DNA of 64,000 bases. Source: Pseudomonas wenzhouensis (GTDB lineage Bacteria > Pseudomonadota > Gammaproteobacteria > Pseudomonadales > Pseudomonadaceae). Of this stretch, positions 48,265 through 56,926 are shown one piece after another (position 1 is the first letter of the stretch; each line of letters starts with the position of its first letter). Where the stretch lies: the NCBI RefSeq assembly GCF_021029445.1, contig NZ_CP072610.1, positions 1,364,001-1,428,000 on the forward strand. The letters are read 5' to 3'. Both the position numbers and the translations under genes were made by a program. The notes under the pieces were generated by a model. The model was not told the DNA's origin. It saw nothing but the letters and a program-made list of their open reading frames with translations, and ran no database searches.

Positions 48265-49716
48265 TCACACCATCTGATCGCCGACGTGGAGGATCTTCAT
48301 GGTGTTGGTGCCGCCGGTGCCGTGGTAGCTGTCGCCCTTGGTCAGGATGACCCAGTCGCCAGGTTCCACGATGCCACGCTTGAGCAACTCGTCCACCGCC
48401 GCCTGGCTGACCTTGTTCGCCGGCAGCGAGGCCGGGTCGAACGGCACGGTGTAGACGCCACGGAACAGCGCCACACGGGCCTGGGCTTCGCGGTGCGGGG
48501 TGAAGGCGAAGATCGGGATCGACGAGCGGATGCGCGACATGATCAGTGGGCTGTAGCCACTCTCGGTAAGACTGATGATGGCCTTGACGCCCGGGAAGTG
48601 GTTGGCGGTGTACATGGTGGCCAGGGCGATGCTTTCGTCGCAACGCTCGAAGGTGCGGCCCAGACGGTGGCTGGACTGCTTGCTGGTCGGGTGCTTCTCG
48701 GCGCCCAGGCACACGCGGGCCATGGCCTGCACGGCTTCGACCGGGTATTCGCCAGCGGCGCTTTCGGCCGAGAGCATCACCGCGTCGGTGTAGTCCAGCG
48801 CGGCGTTGGCCACGTCGGAGACTTCGGCGCGGGTCGGCATCGGGCTGTGGATCATCGATTCCATCATCTGCGTGGCGGTGATCACCGCTTTGTTCAGGCG
48901 ACGGGCGTGGGCGATGATCTTCTTCTGGATGCCGACTAGTTCGGCATCGCCGATTTCCACGGCCAGGTCGCCACGGGCGACCATCACCGCGTCACTGGCG
49001 CGGATCAGGCCGTCGAGGGTTTCATCATCGGCCACGGCTTCGGCGCGTTCGATCTTGGCCACCAGCCAGGCAGTGCCGCCGGCCTCGGTGAGCAGGCGAC
49101 GGGCGTAGTCCATGTCGGCAGCATCGCGCGGGAAGGACACGGCCAGGTAGTCCAGATCCATCTCGGCGGCGACCTTGATGTCGGCCTTGTCTTTCTCGGT
49201 CAGTGCCGGTGCGGTCAGGCCACCGCCACGGCGGTTGATGCCCTTGTTGTCCGACAGCGGGCCGCCAATGATCACACGGCAGTGCAGTTCGTCGGCGCCC
49301 TTGAGTTCGACGCGCATGACCACGCGGCCATCGTCGAGCAGCAGTTCATCACCGACGTCGCAGTCCTGGATCAGTGCCGGGTAGTCGATGCCGACCACCT
49401 CCTGGGTGCCGGCCGTGCGCGAGTGGCTGGAGGAGAGGCGGAACATGTCACCTTCCTTGAGCTCGATGCGCTTGTTCTCGAACTTGGCGATGCGGATCTT
49501 CGGGCCTTGCAAGTCGCCGAGCAGGGCGACATGGCGGCCATGCTTTGCGGCCAGCTCACGAACCAGGGCGGCACGCGCCTTGTGATCGTCCGGCGTGCCG
49601 TGGGAGAAGTTCAGACGGGCCACATCCAGGCCGGCGAGAATCAGTTGCTCCAGCACTTCCGGTGAGCTGCTGGCCGGGCCGAGGGTGGCGACGATTTTGG
49701 TGCGGCGAAAGGTCAT
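48265..49716 (-). CDS. pyk: Pyruvate kinase
   Basis: Makes pyruvate and ATP from phosphoenolpyruvate, the final step of lower glycolysis and the Entner-Doudoroff route. The 483-residue protein starts with TKIVATLGPASSSPEVLEQLI. It has the PK signature around AWLVAKIERAEAV (catalytic Lys and Glu), MVARGDLAVEIG and the AVMLSAESAAGEYPVEAV segment. Length and N-terminus fit the PykA branch. Monocistronic with its own terminator. Confidence 0.95.
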   Translation of the reverse strand: MTFRRTKIVATLGPASSSPEVLEQLILAGLDVARLNFSHGTPDDHKARAALVRELAAKHGRHVALLGDLQGPKIRIAKFENKRIELKEGDMFRLSSSHSRTAGTQEVVGIDYPALIQDCDVGDELLLDDGRVVMRVELKGADELHCRVIIGGPLSDNKGINRRGGGLTAPALTEKDKADIKVAAEMDLDYLAVSFPRDAADMDYARRLLTEAGGTAWLVAKIERAEAVADDETLDGLIRASDAVMVARGDLAVEIGDAELVGIQKKIIAHARRLNKAVITATQMMESMIHSPMPTRAEVSDVANAALDYTDAVMLSAESAAGEYPVEAVQAMARVCLGAEKHPTSKQSSHRLGRTFERCDESIALATMYTANHFPGVKAIISLTESGYSPLIMSRIRSSIPIFAFTPHREAQARVALFRGVYTVPFDPASLPANKVSQAAVDELLKRGIVEPGDWVILTKGDSYHGTGGTNTMKILHVGDQMV

Positions 49717-49787
49717 GCACGAACTCCCTATTCAACGATGGAGAGCAGGCTACTACGGCCTTTCGCTGTAGTCATTGTTCCCGTGCA

Positions 49788-50696
49788 CTACCCTTTGCCA
49801 TCGGGTTTGATCACCAGCAGGTCGCATTCGATACGTTCCAGTACGCGCTCTGCGGTATGACCGATCAGCAGGCTGTCCAGATGGCCACGGGCGATGACGC
49901 CCATCAGCAACAGGCCGATTTTGTGCTGACGCACGAAGCGCGGGATGACTTCTTCAGCAAAACCGTCCAGCAGGTGGGCCTGTGCAGGGCCGATGCTGTG
50001 CTGGGCGATCAACTGGTCGAAAGCCTGGCGATGTTCGCGGCTGCATTGGCTCACGTAGTCTTCATATTCCTGCGCTACCTCGGCACTGAACAACAACGAA
50101 CGCGGCAGCGGCGCTTGTGCGTGCAGATAATGCGCCTGCATGTCCAGGGCAGCTTCCAGCACCTGGCTGGTGCGTATCAGTTGATGATCGAGGGCGGCGG
50201 GTTTGTCGGCACTGTGCAGTGGGTCGAGTGCCGCGCACAGGTTCTGGCCCAGAGGCTCGGCATCCTGTACCAGCCACAGCGGTACCGGGCAGCGACGAAT
50301 CAATTGCCAGCTGGTATCGCTCAGCAACAGGCGGCGCAGGGCACTGCTGGGCTGCGTCGAGGTGAAGAGGATGTCGGGTTGCAGCACGGCGACGCGGGCC
50401 AGGATCTCTTCGTGGCGCCGTTTGCCCCAGCGCACATCCACCTCGATCCTGAAGCCCTCATCGCTCAGATGAGCGACGCTGGCGCGCAGCGCTTCGTGGT
50501 TTTGCCGCAGGATGCTTTCACGGGCACGCTTGAGCATGTGGCTGTCCAGCAAGCCGCCGTCCAGGCTCGGGTGATAGTCGATCTGCAGCAGGTGCAGTTC
50601 GGCGCCGGTCTTGCGCGCCACGTCGGCTGCACGGTGCAGGGCAGGCTGTTGCGGATGCTCGGCGTCGATGACGACCAGCAGTCGTTGCAGGCTCAT
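49788..50696 (-). CDS. Tandem universal stress protein
   Basis: A 302-residue protein of two UspA-like domains. The first (about 1-145) starts MSLQRLLVVIDAEH. The second (about 155-300) ends with the ATP-binding-like GVIARGHLDSLLIGHTAERVLERIECDLLVIKP, i.e. G-2x-G-9x-G(S/T)-type spacing. Such UspE-like proteins help survival under stress and energy limitation. The ATG at 50696 is preferred over an in-frame start at 50756. Confidence 0.88.
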   Translation of the reverse strand: MSLQRLLVVIDAEHPQQPALHRAADVARKTGAELHLLQIDYHPSLDGGLLDSHMLKRARESILRQNHEALRASVAHLSDEGFRIEVDVRWGKRRHEEILARVAVLQPDILFTSTQPSSALRRLLLSDTSWQLIRRCPVPLWLVQDAEPLGQNLCAALDPLHSADKPAALDHQLIRTSQVLEAALDMQAHYLHAQAPLPRSLLFSAEVAQEYEDYVSQCSREHRQAFDQLIAQHSIGPAQAHLLDGFAEEVIPRFVRQHKIGLLLMGVIARGHLDSLLIGHTAERVLERIECDLLVIKPDGKG

Positions 50697-50855
50697 GGCT
50701 GCGTCCTCGTCTGAAATCTGTATTCGTATTACAGCCCCTGTTGCGCCTGGCGTCATTGATATGGGTCAGCGCATGCCGCCTTGCTGCCGAGGCCACAACA
50801 GCGGGTTCAGTTTTGCCCGGTGCTGTCGATACACTGCTCATTGGAGGACTTGCCC

Positions 50856-51230
50856 ATGCGTACCCTGATCATTCTGGCCGTGGCCCTGGCTGCCACGGGT
50901 TGCACCCGCGTCTCGCTCGACCATCACCTGAACAACGCCTATCGCGCCTACAACGAAGGCGATTGTGCCCAGGTTGCGCTGGAGCTGTCGCAGGCCGAAC
51001 GCAAGAGCCGTTCGCGCAGTTATCTGCAGCCGGAGATTTCCCTGTTGCGTGGCCAGTGCCTGGAGCGTGAGAGCCTGTTCGTCGATGCCGCGCAGACCTA
51101 TCAGTTCATCATCACGCGCTATCCGGCCAGCGAGTATGCCTATCGCGCCCGTGCCCGCCTGCAGACCCTGGAACAGTTGGGTCACCACAGCCCCGCGCCT
51201 GCGGTCAAAGTCAGCCCGGCCGCGCTCTGA
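50856..51230 (+). CDS. TPR-like lipoprotein, hypothetical
   Basis: A 124-residue lipoprotein. The signal MRTLIILAVALAATGC (lipobox ATGC) precedes helical repeats (AYRAYNEGDCAQVALELSQAE; LLRGQCLERESLFVDAAQTYQFIITRYPASEYAYRARARL), reminiscent of BamD/YfiO-type TPRs but much shorter. GGAGGA lies before the start. Probably a periplasmic interaction module; role unknown. Confidence 0.72.
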   Translation: MRTLIILAVALAATGCTRVSLDHHLNNAYRAYNEGDCAQVALELSQAERKSRSRSYLQPEISLLRGQCLERESLFVDAAQTYQFIITRYPASEYAYRARARLQTLEQLGHHSPAPAVKVSPAAL

Positions 51231-51303
51231 ACCTTTTGTCGCGGATATTTCTCGCCAGTGCGGCGGGGTATAAGCTGGCGTGTGTCTCTCACGGAGGATG
51301 AAC

Positions 51304-51726
51304 ATGCGTTACGGGTTGTTGATCGTGATGCTGCTGCCGACTCTGGCCGCAGCGGAAATCTATCGCTGGACGGATGAACAAGGCCGTGTGCATTTCGGCC
51401 AGCGCCCCGTGGCCGGGGCGCAAACCGTACAGGTCAGACCTCAGGTGGTCGAGCGCGATGCGCATACGCTCGAGCGAGAGGCGCGCAGCCAGCGTTTCTA
51501 TGAAGCCCGTCGTGAAGAGGCGCAGCAGGCGGCAGCAGCCGCGACTGAGCAACGTGAGGCGCGCGCCAGCGAATGCCGTGATCTGCGTCGGCGCCTGGCG
51601 CAGATACCCGAGGGGTACAGTTATTACCGCACGGACGCCAACGGCGAGCGTATCTACTACAGTGATGAGGAAACCGACGCCGCTCGTCGCCAACTGCGCG
51701 AGCGGATAGCCCAACGCTGTGCTTGA
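51304..51726 (+). CDS. DUF4124 secreted protein
   Basis: A 140-residue exported protein. The signal peptide MRYGLLIVMLLPTLAAA is followed at once by the DUF4124 motif EIYRWTDEQGRVHFGQRP, then an Ala- and Glu-rich helical region (about 60-105) and a tyrosine-rich C-terminus. Function unknown; probably periplasmic. The ATG at 51304 has GGAGG 6-10 bases upstream; the ATG at 51298 abuts it. Confidence 0.78.
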   Translation: MRYGLLIVMLLPTLAAAEIYRWTDEQGRVHFGQRPVAGAQTVQVRPQVVERDAHTLEREARSQRFYEARREEAQQAAAAATEQREARASECRDLRRRLAQIPEGYSYYRTDANGERIYYSDEETDAARRQLRERIAQRCA

Positions 51727-51785
51727 GGGTGGTTTAGTGGCCGGAGTGGGGCCATACTCGAATCCCTTTGTAGCGATGTGCCATC

Positions 51786-52142
51786 ATGCGTAGCCAGCGC
51801 CGAATCGAACGCCACCAGTTGCCCTACTACCTGAAGGTGTTCAACCGCATCACCGACAAGCCGATGGGCTTCATCGGCAACGTCTCGCTCGACGGCCTGA
51901 TGCTCATCAGCCAGTTGCCGATGCTGGTGGGGGCGCGTTTCGACATGCGTCTGAAGATTCCGGGCCAGCCTGGCATACACTTCATCGATTTTTCTGCCAA
52001 CTGCCAGTGGTGCCGTGAAGACCTTACGCCCGGTGTCTACGATTCCGGCTTCGCGCTGGTGGCACCGCCTGCCGATTACGTCGAGATGATCGACGCCCTG
52101 CGTTACTACTTCAGTTTTCACGGCCTGCCGGCTTCGGCCTGA
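51786..52142 (+). CDS. PilZ-domain protein
   Basis: A 118-residue single PilZ domain. The cyclic-di-GMP motif is RSQRRIERH near the N-terminus (RxxxR pattern) and NVSLDG about 30 residues later (D/N-x-S-x-x-G), so ligand binding is likely. Stand-alone PilZ proteins relay cyclic-di-GMP to motility or polysaccharide machinery. About 60 bases after the DUF4124 gene. Confidence 0.88.
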   Translation: MRSQRRIERHQLPYYLKVFNRITDKPMGFIGNVSLDGLMLISQLPMLVGARFDMRLKIPGQPGIHFIDFSANCQWCREDLTPGVYDSGFALVAPPADYVEMIDALRYYFSFHGLPASA

Positions 52143-52155
52143 CCTTCCCTGCGAT

Positions 52156-52959
52156 TCAATGCACCGCCGGCGTGCGTGCCAGCTTGCGCAGGCGCTCGCT
52201 CAGTTTCAGGCGCAGGCCGTCTTCGTCGCAGAACAACAGTGCGTGCTCCAGGTCGTAGCGCTCGCCTTGCGGGCAGTCGAGTTGCCGATACACGTCGGCG
52301 CGGGCCAGATGGTCGGCCAGCGTCGCTGGGCCAAGCAGCAGGACGCGCTCGGCGTCCTTGAGTGCCGCATCCGGGGCATCGTGCTGCATGTGCAACATGC
52401 GTAGATTACGTGACAGGCGGCGCAGCATGGCCTGGGCGTCGGCCGTTTGCAGATGCTCGGCACTGAGTTCGACGCCCGGACCCAGCTGGCGATAGAGCTG
52501 ATCACGGCAATCGCGCGTATACAGACGGCGCCCGCCGCAGGGGTCGAGCAGGTGGTCGGCGCCGGGGACGCGCAGCATGAAATGACCGGGGAAGTTCACC
52601 CCCTGCAAAGGGATCTCCAGGCGTCGTGCCAACTCCAGGGCGATCAGCGCCAGCGTCAGCGGCTGGCCACGTCGGCGGCGCAGCACTTCATGCAGCAGGG
52701 CGTGGCGTGGGCGGGTGATGCCTGCGTCGTCTTCCTGAAAATCCAGTTCGGCCAGCCGGCGTAGCAGCGGCTGGGCCAGTTCTCGAGCGGGCAGGGTGGG
52801 CAAGCCAGCGCTGACCTGCAGTTGCAAACCCTGCAGGTCGTTCAGCGCCTGTGCGGGCTGAAGCTCGGGATCGTGTTCGGCGGCGATCCACAGCGCCGCC
52901 TCGAACAGGGCGGGTGGATCGCGTTGCAGGCACTGCAGGCAGGCTTGGCGTGGGGTCAT
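52156..52959 (-). CDS. SirB1-family protein (transglutaminase-like plus TPR)
   Basis: A 267-residue protein of the SirB1 family. RRRRGQPLTLALIALELARRLEIPLQGVNFPGHFMLRV (about residues 95-130) is the transglutaminase-like core. A C-terminal helical tetratricopeptide-type region follows (LKDAERVLLLGPATLADHLARADVY). The catalytic Cys of true transglutaminases is not evident at the usual place, as in other SirB1 proteins. Convergent with the PilZ gene. Confidence 0.78.
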   Translation of the reverse strand: MTPRQACLQCLQRDPPALFEAALWIAAEHDPELQPAQALNDLQGLQLQVSAGLPTLPARELAQPLLRRLAELDFQEDDAGITRPRHALLHEVLRRRRGQPLTLALIALELARRLEIPLQGVNFPGHFMLRVPGADHLLDPCGGRRLYTRDCRDQLYRQLGPGVELSAEHLQTADAQAMLRRLSRNLRMLHMQHDAPDAALKDAERVLLLGPATLADHLARADVYRQLDCPQGERYDLEHALLFCDEDGLRLKLSERLRKLARTPAVH

Positions 52960-53060
52960 CGCATTCTCCGCTGACTTGTGCTGTTTTTAGCCGCTGGCAG
53001 GATCGCCGTCCAGTGGGCCTCTCCTATACTGAGGCGTGACATCCGACCCGGAGCGCAGCC

Positions 53061-54083
53061 ATGTTCAGCATGATGCAAGCCGCCCACCTCGAAGCTCTGC
53101 ACCTGGCCGAGGATTCGGCCAGCGGCCTCAGGGCCGTTATCGCCATTCACAATACCCGCTTCGGGCCAGCGCTCGGCGGTTGCCGCTACCTGGCCTATGC
53201 CGATGAACAGAGCGCCATTGCCGATGCCATTCGCCTGGCTCAGGGCATGAGCTACAAGGCGGCGCTGGCCGGCATCGATCATGGCGGCGGCAAGGCGGTG
53301 ATCATCCGTCCTGCGCATGTACCCAGCCGTGCCGCTTTGTTCGAAGCTTTCGGACGCTTTATCGAAACCCTCAATGGACGTTACATCACCGCCATCGACA
53401 GCGGCACCTCCAGTGCCGACATGGACTGCATCGCCCAGTACACCAATCATGTCACCAGCACGACCCGGGAAGGTGACCCGTCGCCGCACACGGCGCTGGG
53501 TGTTTTTGCCGGGATTCGCACCACGGCTCAGGCACGTTTGGGCAGTGACGATCTGCAAGGGTTGCGGGTGGCCATACAGGGGCTGGGCAATGTCGGCTTC
53601 GCCCTGGCCGAAGCGCTGCATGCTGCCGGGGCCGAACTGCTGGTCAGCGATCTTGATGCCGCGCGTATGCAACTGGCTGTCGAGCAACTGGGAGCACATC
53701 CGGTTGCCTGCGATGCACTGCTCAGCACGCCATGCGACATCCTCGCGCCTTGCGGTCTGGGTGGCGTGCTGAATGCGCAGACGGTCGCCCACCTGCGCTG
53801 CGCAGCGGTGGCAGGGGCTGCCAACAATCAGCTGGCCAGTCCCGATGTGGCCGATCAGTTGGAAGCGCGGGGTATTCTCTACGCGCCGGATTACGTGCTC
53901 AATGCGGGCGGGCTGATCTACGTGGCGCTGCGTCATCGCGGTGAGGCGCTGGCGGCGATCACGGCGCACCTGGCGCAAATCAGTCAGCGGCTCATGGAAA
54001 TCTACGCCCACGCCCAGGCTGAAAAACGCTCCCCGGCACGCGTTGCCGACTACCTCGCCGAGCGCCTGCTGTACGACGCGTAG
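53061..54083 (+). CDS. Leucine/valine/phenylalanine-type amino-acid dehydrogenase
   Basis: A 340-residue NAD-dependent oxidative deaminase of the Glu/Leu/Phe/Val dehydrogenase family. The substrate-binding and catalytic lysines lie in QGMSYKAALAGIDHGGGKAVI (about residues 70-90), and the Rossmann motif is IQGLGNVGFALAEAL. LNAGGLIYVA near the end is typical. It probably converts branched-chain or aromatic amino acids to keto acids. GGAG is not obvious upstream, but the ATG at 53061 matches family length. Confidence 0.88.
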   Translation: MFSMMQAAHLEALHLAEDSASGLRAVIAIHNTRFGPALGGCRYLAYADEQSAIADAIRLAQGMSYKAALAGIDHGGGKAVIIRPAHVPSRAALFEAFGRFIETLNGRYITAIDSGTSSADMDCIAQYTNHVTSTTREGDPSPHTALGVFAGIRTTAQARLGSDDLQGLRVAIQGLGNVGFALAEALHAAGAELLVSDLDAARMQLAVEQLGAHPVACDALLSTPCDILAPCGLGGVLNAQTVAHLRCAAVAGAANNQLASPDVADQLEARGILYAPDYVLNAGGLIYVALRHRGEALAAITAHLAQISQRLMEIYAHAQAEKRSPARVADYLAERLLYDA

Positions 54084-54105
54084 TCGCTAGCCGAGGCTTG
54101 CGCGG

Positions 54106-54510
54106 TCAATGAGCATCGAATTTGCCCTGGTAGCACACCGGCGAGCTGGGCGAGTCATGGCGCTGCAGTTCCTCTTCGAGAAATTCGGCCAGCACGCGCG
54201 CATTGTTGTGTTCCTCGTCGCGCGCGGCGTAGAGCAGCGTCACTGTGCCTTTCGTTGCCCAGTGCAAAAGGCGCTGCCAGTGCTCGGGGTGGGCGCATAG
54301 TTCTCGACGGTAGGCCGTGCGGAACTCGTCGAAGACCTCGGCGCGATGGGCATAGGACTTGCGCAGTTCAGTGGAGGGCGCGACATCGGGTAGCCATTCA
54401 TCGAGCGCCAGGGCATCTTTGGAGATGCCGCGAGGCCACAGGCGGTCGACCAGAGCGCGTATACCGTCGCTGGTCTCGGCCTCGAGATAAACTCGCTTGC
54501 ACTGGATCAT
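54106..54510 (-). CDS. DUF488 family protein
   Basis: A 134-residue small protein. The DUF488 hallmarks RALVDRLWPRGISKD, DEWLPDVAPSTELRKSY and LLYAARDEEHNNA are all present. Function not established. The start at 54510 (MIQCKRVYLEAE) is family-like; the frame is open further upstream but overlaps the divergent gene leader. Confidence 0.82.
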   Translation of the reverse strand: MIQCKRVYLEAETSDGIRALVDRLWPRGISKDALALDEWLPDVAPSTELRKSYAHRAEVFDEFRTAYRRELCAHPEHWQRLLHWATKGTVTLLYAARDEEHNNARVLAEFLEEELQRHDSPSSPVCYQGKFDAH

Positions 54511-54592
54511 GGGCCTGCCTCCATCGCCTGCGGCAATGCCGCACTTGGCGCCGCCCGCGGGCTCGATTAGCGTGGTGAAAGGAGGATTCACC

Positions 54593-54835
54593 ATGGACTA
54601 TTTCATCATTTTCGTCACCACGGCCGCCGGCCTGTACTTTCACTGGTGGCTGTTTCGCCGTATTCGTCAGTGGACCGATCGTGACCTGGCGCTGTCCTTC
54701 GCTGAAGGTGACGCACACAAGCGCCAGTACATGCTGGAGCAACTGGCGCGTGCCCGGCGTGAAGGGGTAAAACGGCGGGAACTGCCGGTCTGGCTGGAGC
54801 AGGCTGCGGCGCAGTATTCCGTCAGTAACCCATAG
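54593..54835 (+). CDS. Small single-span membrane protein, hypothetical
   Basis: An 80-residue protein with one N-terminal transmembrane helix (MDYFIIFVTTAAGLYFHWWL) and a charged helical tail (DLALSFAEGDAHKRQYMLEQL). The ribosome binding site AAAGGAGG is near perfect. Function not recognised. Divergent from the DUF488 gene. Confidence 0.65.
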   Translation: MDYFIIFVTTAAGLYFHWWLFRRIRQWTDRDLALSFAEGDAHKRQYMLEQLARARREGVKRRELPVWLEQAAAQYSVSNP

Positions 54836-54873
54836 GTCGTGGCCCCGTTGGAGGCGCGGGGCCACGATCTCGG

Positions 54874-55137
54874 TCATTCACTGGCGACTGCGACGTCCAG
54901 TTCGTCGAGTGCATCCGGCTGGCTCTTGAACGCCTTAGCGAAGACATCGCGGTTCTTGGCCATGAAGATACCCAGCTCCTCGCCCTGTTCCTCGCTCAGG
55001 GAAGGTACCGCCTTGTGCAGCACTTCGCTGAGGCGCTCGGCCAACTCCAGCATCTTGTCGTAACGATCGGCTTCGGCCTTATCCATAAACAAGCGCTCCG
55101 GGTCGCGACTGCTGCGGTACACCACTTCGACGGCCAT
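54874..55137 (-). CDS. yebG: YebG family SOS-regulon protein
   Basis: An 87-residue protein starting MAVEVVYRSSRDPERLFMDK with ADRYDKMLELAERL, the YebG pattern. In E. coli yebG is a LexA-regulated DNA-damage gene. A LexA-box-like sequence lies about 45 bases upstream (55180-55195), supporting the same control. Molecular function unclear. Confidence 0.82.
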   Translation of the reverse strand: MAVEVVYRSSRDPERLFMDKAEADRYDKMLELAERLSEVLHKAVPSLSEEQGEELGIFMAKNRDVFAKAFKSQPDALDELDVAVASE

Positions 55138-55179
55138 TCATCACCTCTTCTGCCTTCATGCGTGTCGGTCAGTAATTAA

Positions 55180-55195
55180 CTGGTTGTTTGTACAG
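55180..55195 (-). promoter_or_regulatory. LexA-box-like site upstream of yebG
   Basis: On the minus strand CTGT-ACAAACAA-CCAG, matching the SOS consensus CTGT-N8-ACAG at seven of eight fixed bases. Placed in the promoter zone of yebG. Confidence 0.5.
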
Positions 55196-55329
55196 TGGTG
55201 GCGAGAATAAAGGACTCGCTGCCGTTTGGCCAGTAGTGCATTCATCGGCCTTCGCCGTGATGGGTTGAGCGTCAGTTCCCGGTTTTCGTATGGCTTGGCA
55301 GAAGTGCGGGTCGCGTGGCGAGTCGTAGT

Positions 55330-55350
55330 GATAGTATTTTGCATATGCAA
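55330..55350. promoter_or_regulatory. Fur-box-like AT-rich site before ECF sigma gene
   Basis: GATAGTATTTTGCATATGC (55330-55348) agrees with the 19-base Fur consensus at about 10 positions. TTGCATATGCAA (55339-55350) is a perfect palindrome within it. Context (iron-uptake sigma factor) makes Fur control likely, though the match is imperfect. Confidence 0.45.
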
Positions 55351-55396
55351 TATATTCGCATTAGTTTCTTTTCTGTCCCATGGAACACTCTCGGCG

Positions 55397-55894
55397 ATGG
55401 CCCAACCTCTTCCAGGCGATTCCCTCGCAACGCTCTATCGCGGTCATCACGGCTGGCTGATCGGTTGGTTGCGCCAGCGTCTGGCCTGTCCGCAGCAGGC
55501 GGCCGATCTGGCGCAGGATACCTTCGTGCGTCTGCTGGTGCAGCGCGAGGTGCCGGCTCCGCGTGAGCCACGGGCTTTTCTCGCCACGGTCGCTCGCGGC
55601 CTGCTGATCGATCACTACCGCCGCGCCAGTCTGGAGCGTGCCTACCTGGAGGCTCTGGCGCAGTTGCCCGAGCCAGAGGTGCCCTCGCCTGAGAGCCAGG
55701 CGCTGGTCATGGAAACCCTGGTGGCCATCGACCGCCTGCTCGATGGTCTCAAACCGGTGGTACGCGAAGCCTTCCTGCTGTCGCAGCTCGATGGCCTGAC
55801 CTACCCGCAGATCGCTGAGCGGCTGGGACGGTCGGTCAGCTCCATCCAGCAGTACATGACACAGACCTTCACCCATTGCTACCGGGTGGCCTAA
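55397..55894 (+). CDS. FecI-like ECF sigma factor
   Basis: A 165-residue extracytoplasmic-function sigma factor of the iron-starvation group. Region 2 (about 10-75: LYRGHHGWLIGWLRQRLACPQQAADLAQDTFVRLL, with AFLATVARGLLIDHYRR) is followed by region 4 (about 105-160: LDGLTYPQIAERLGRSVSSIQQYM). It is expected to transcribe the downstream STN-containing receptor gene when that receptor signals. The ATG at 55397 gives the normal family start; the frame is open upstream through the promoter region. The FecR gene follows two bases later. Confidence 0.9.
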   Translation: MAQPLPGDSLATLYRGHHGWLIGWLRQRLACPQQAADLAQDTFVRLLVQREVPAPREPRAFLATVARGLLIDHYRRASLERAYLEALAQLPEPEVPSPESQALVMETLVAIDRLLDGLKPVVREAFLLSQLDGLTYPQIAERLGRSVSSIQQYMTQTFTHCYRVA

Positions 55895-55896
55895 GC

Positions 55897-56838
55897 ATGA
55901 GTGCGCTCGATGAAGTGGTGCAGCAGGCGATTACCTGGCGCGTGCGTCTCGCCTCGGGTACTGCCACGGCGCACGAGTTGCGCTTGTGCGCCGACTGGCG
56001 GGCGGCCGATCCGCAGCACGAACAGGCCTGGCAGCGCCTGGAGCACCTGGGCCAGCAGTTTGCAGGGCTCTCGGCGCCGCTGGCCAGGCAGGCGTTGGCT
56101 GGCGCTCAAGTGGATCGTCAGCGGCGCCGCGCGCTCAAGCAACTGGGCCTGTTCGGCAGCCTGGTGGTCGCCGGGGTGCTGGGCCAGCACCTGCAGCCCT
56201 GGCAGCCGTTGCTGGCACAACAACGTACCGGCACCGGTGAGCGGCGCCGCCTGCAGTTGGCCGATGGCGGCACTTTGTACCTCAACAGCGATACCGCGCT
56301 GGATATCCATTACAGCAACGAGCGCCGTTTGATCCAGCTGTATCAGGGCGAGATTCTCGTGCAGACCGCCGCCGACCCGCTCGGTCGGCCGTTTCTGGTG
56401 AGTGCCGAGCAAGGCTTGCTGCGCGCCCTCGGCACCCGTTTCCAGGTGCGCCAGCAGGCGCATGGCTGTGAGCTGGCGGTCTATCAGGGGGCGGTCGAGG
56501 CACGGCCCAGAGACGGTGTGGCGCAGCGCATCGAGGCTGGCCAGCGGGTGCATCTGAGCGCTGGCGCGTTGCACGAGTTGGGCACTGCCGATGTTAATCG
56601 CGGGCGCTGGGTCGATGGCCTGCTGGTGGCCCACGACATGCCGTTGGTGGAGTTTCTCGCCGAGCTGGGGCGTCAGCGACCGGGCGTGCTGCGCTGTGCG
56701 CCGGAGGTGGCCGGGTTGCGTATTTCCGGGGTCTTCCCGCTGGACGACAGCGACCGCGTGCTGGCGATGCTGGCACGTACCATGCCGGTGCGGGTGGTCT
56801 ATCGCACCCGCCATTGGGTCAGTCTGCAGGCTGCATGA
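55897..56838 (+). CDS. FecR-family anti-sigma regulator
   Basis: A 313-residue inner-membrane regulator. A cytoplasmic N-terminal DUF4880-type segment (about 1-75, with CADWRAADPQHEQAWQRLE) contacts the sigma factor. A hydrophobic span follows (about residues 85-105). The periplasmic FecR domain (TGTGERRRLQLADGGTLYLNSDTALDI) then leads to an STN-like C-terminal part that talks to the receptor. Gene order sigma-FecR-receptor is the standard cell-surface signalling set. Confidence 0.92.
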   Translation: MSALDEVVQQAITWRVRLASGTATAHELRLCADWRAADPQHEQAWQRLEHLGQQFAGLSAPLARQALAGAQVDRQRRRALKQLGLFGSLVVAGVLGQHLQPWQPLLAQQRTGTGERRRLQLADGGTLYLNSDTALDIHYSNERRLIQLYQGEILVQTAADPLGRPFLVSAEQGLLRALGTRFQVRQQAHGCELAVYQGAVEARPRDGVAQRIEAGQRVHLSAGALHELGTADVNRGRWVDGLLVAHDMPLVEFLAELGRQRPGVLRCAPEVAGLRISGVFPLDDSDRVLAMLARTMPVRVVYRTRHWVSLQAA

Positions 56839-56926
56839 AAATAATTCGCAAATTCTTTTGCAGGTTTTTCTCGTTCGTCCGGCTTCCCAGGCAATCGTTA
56901 CCTAACGCTATGCCGAAGGAGTCGTC

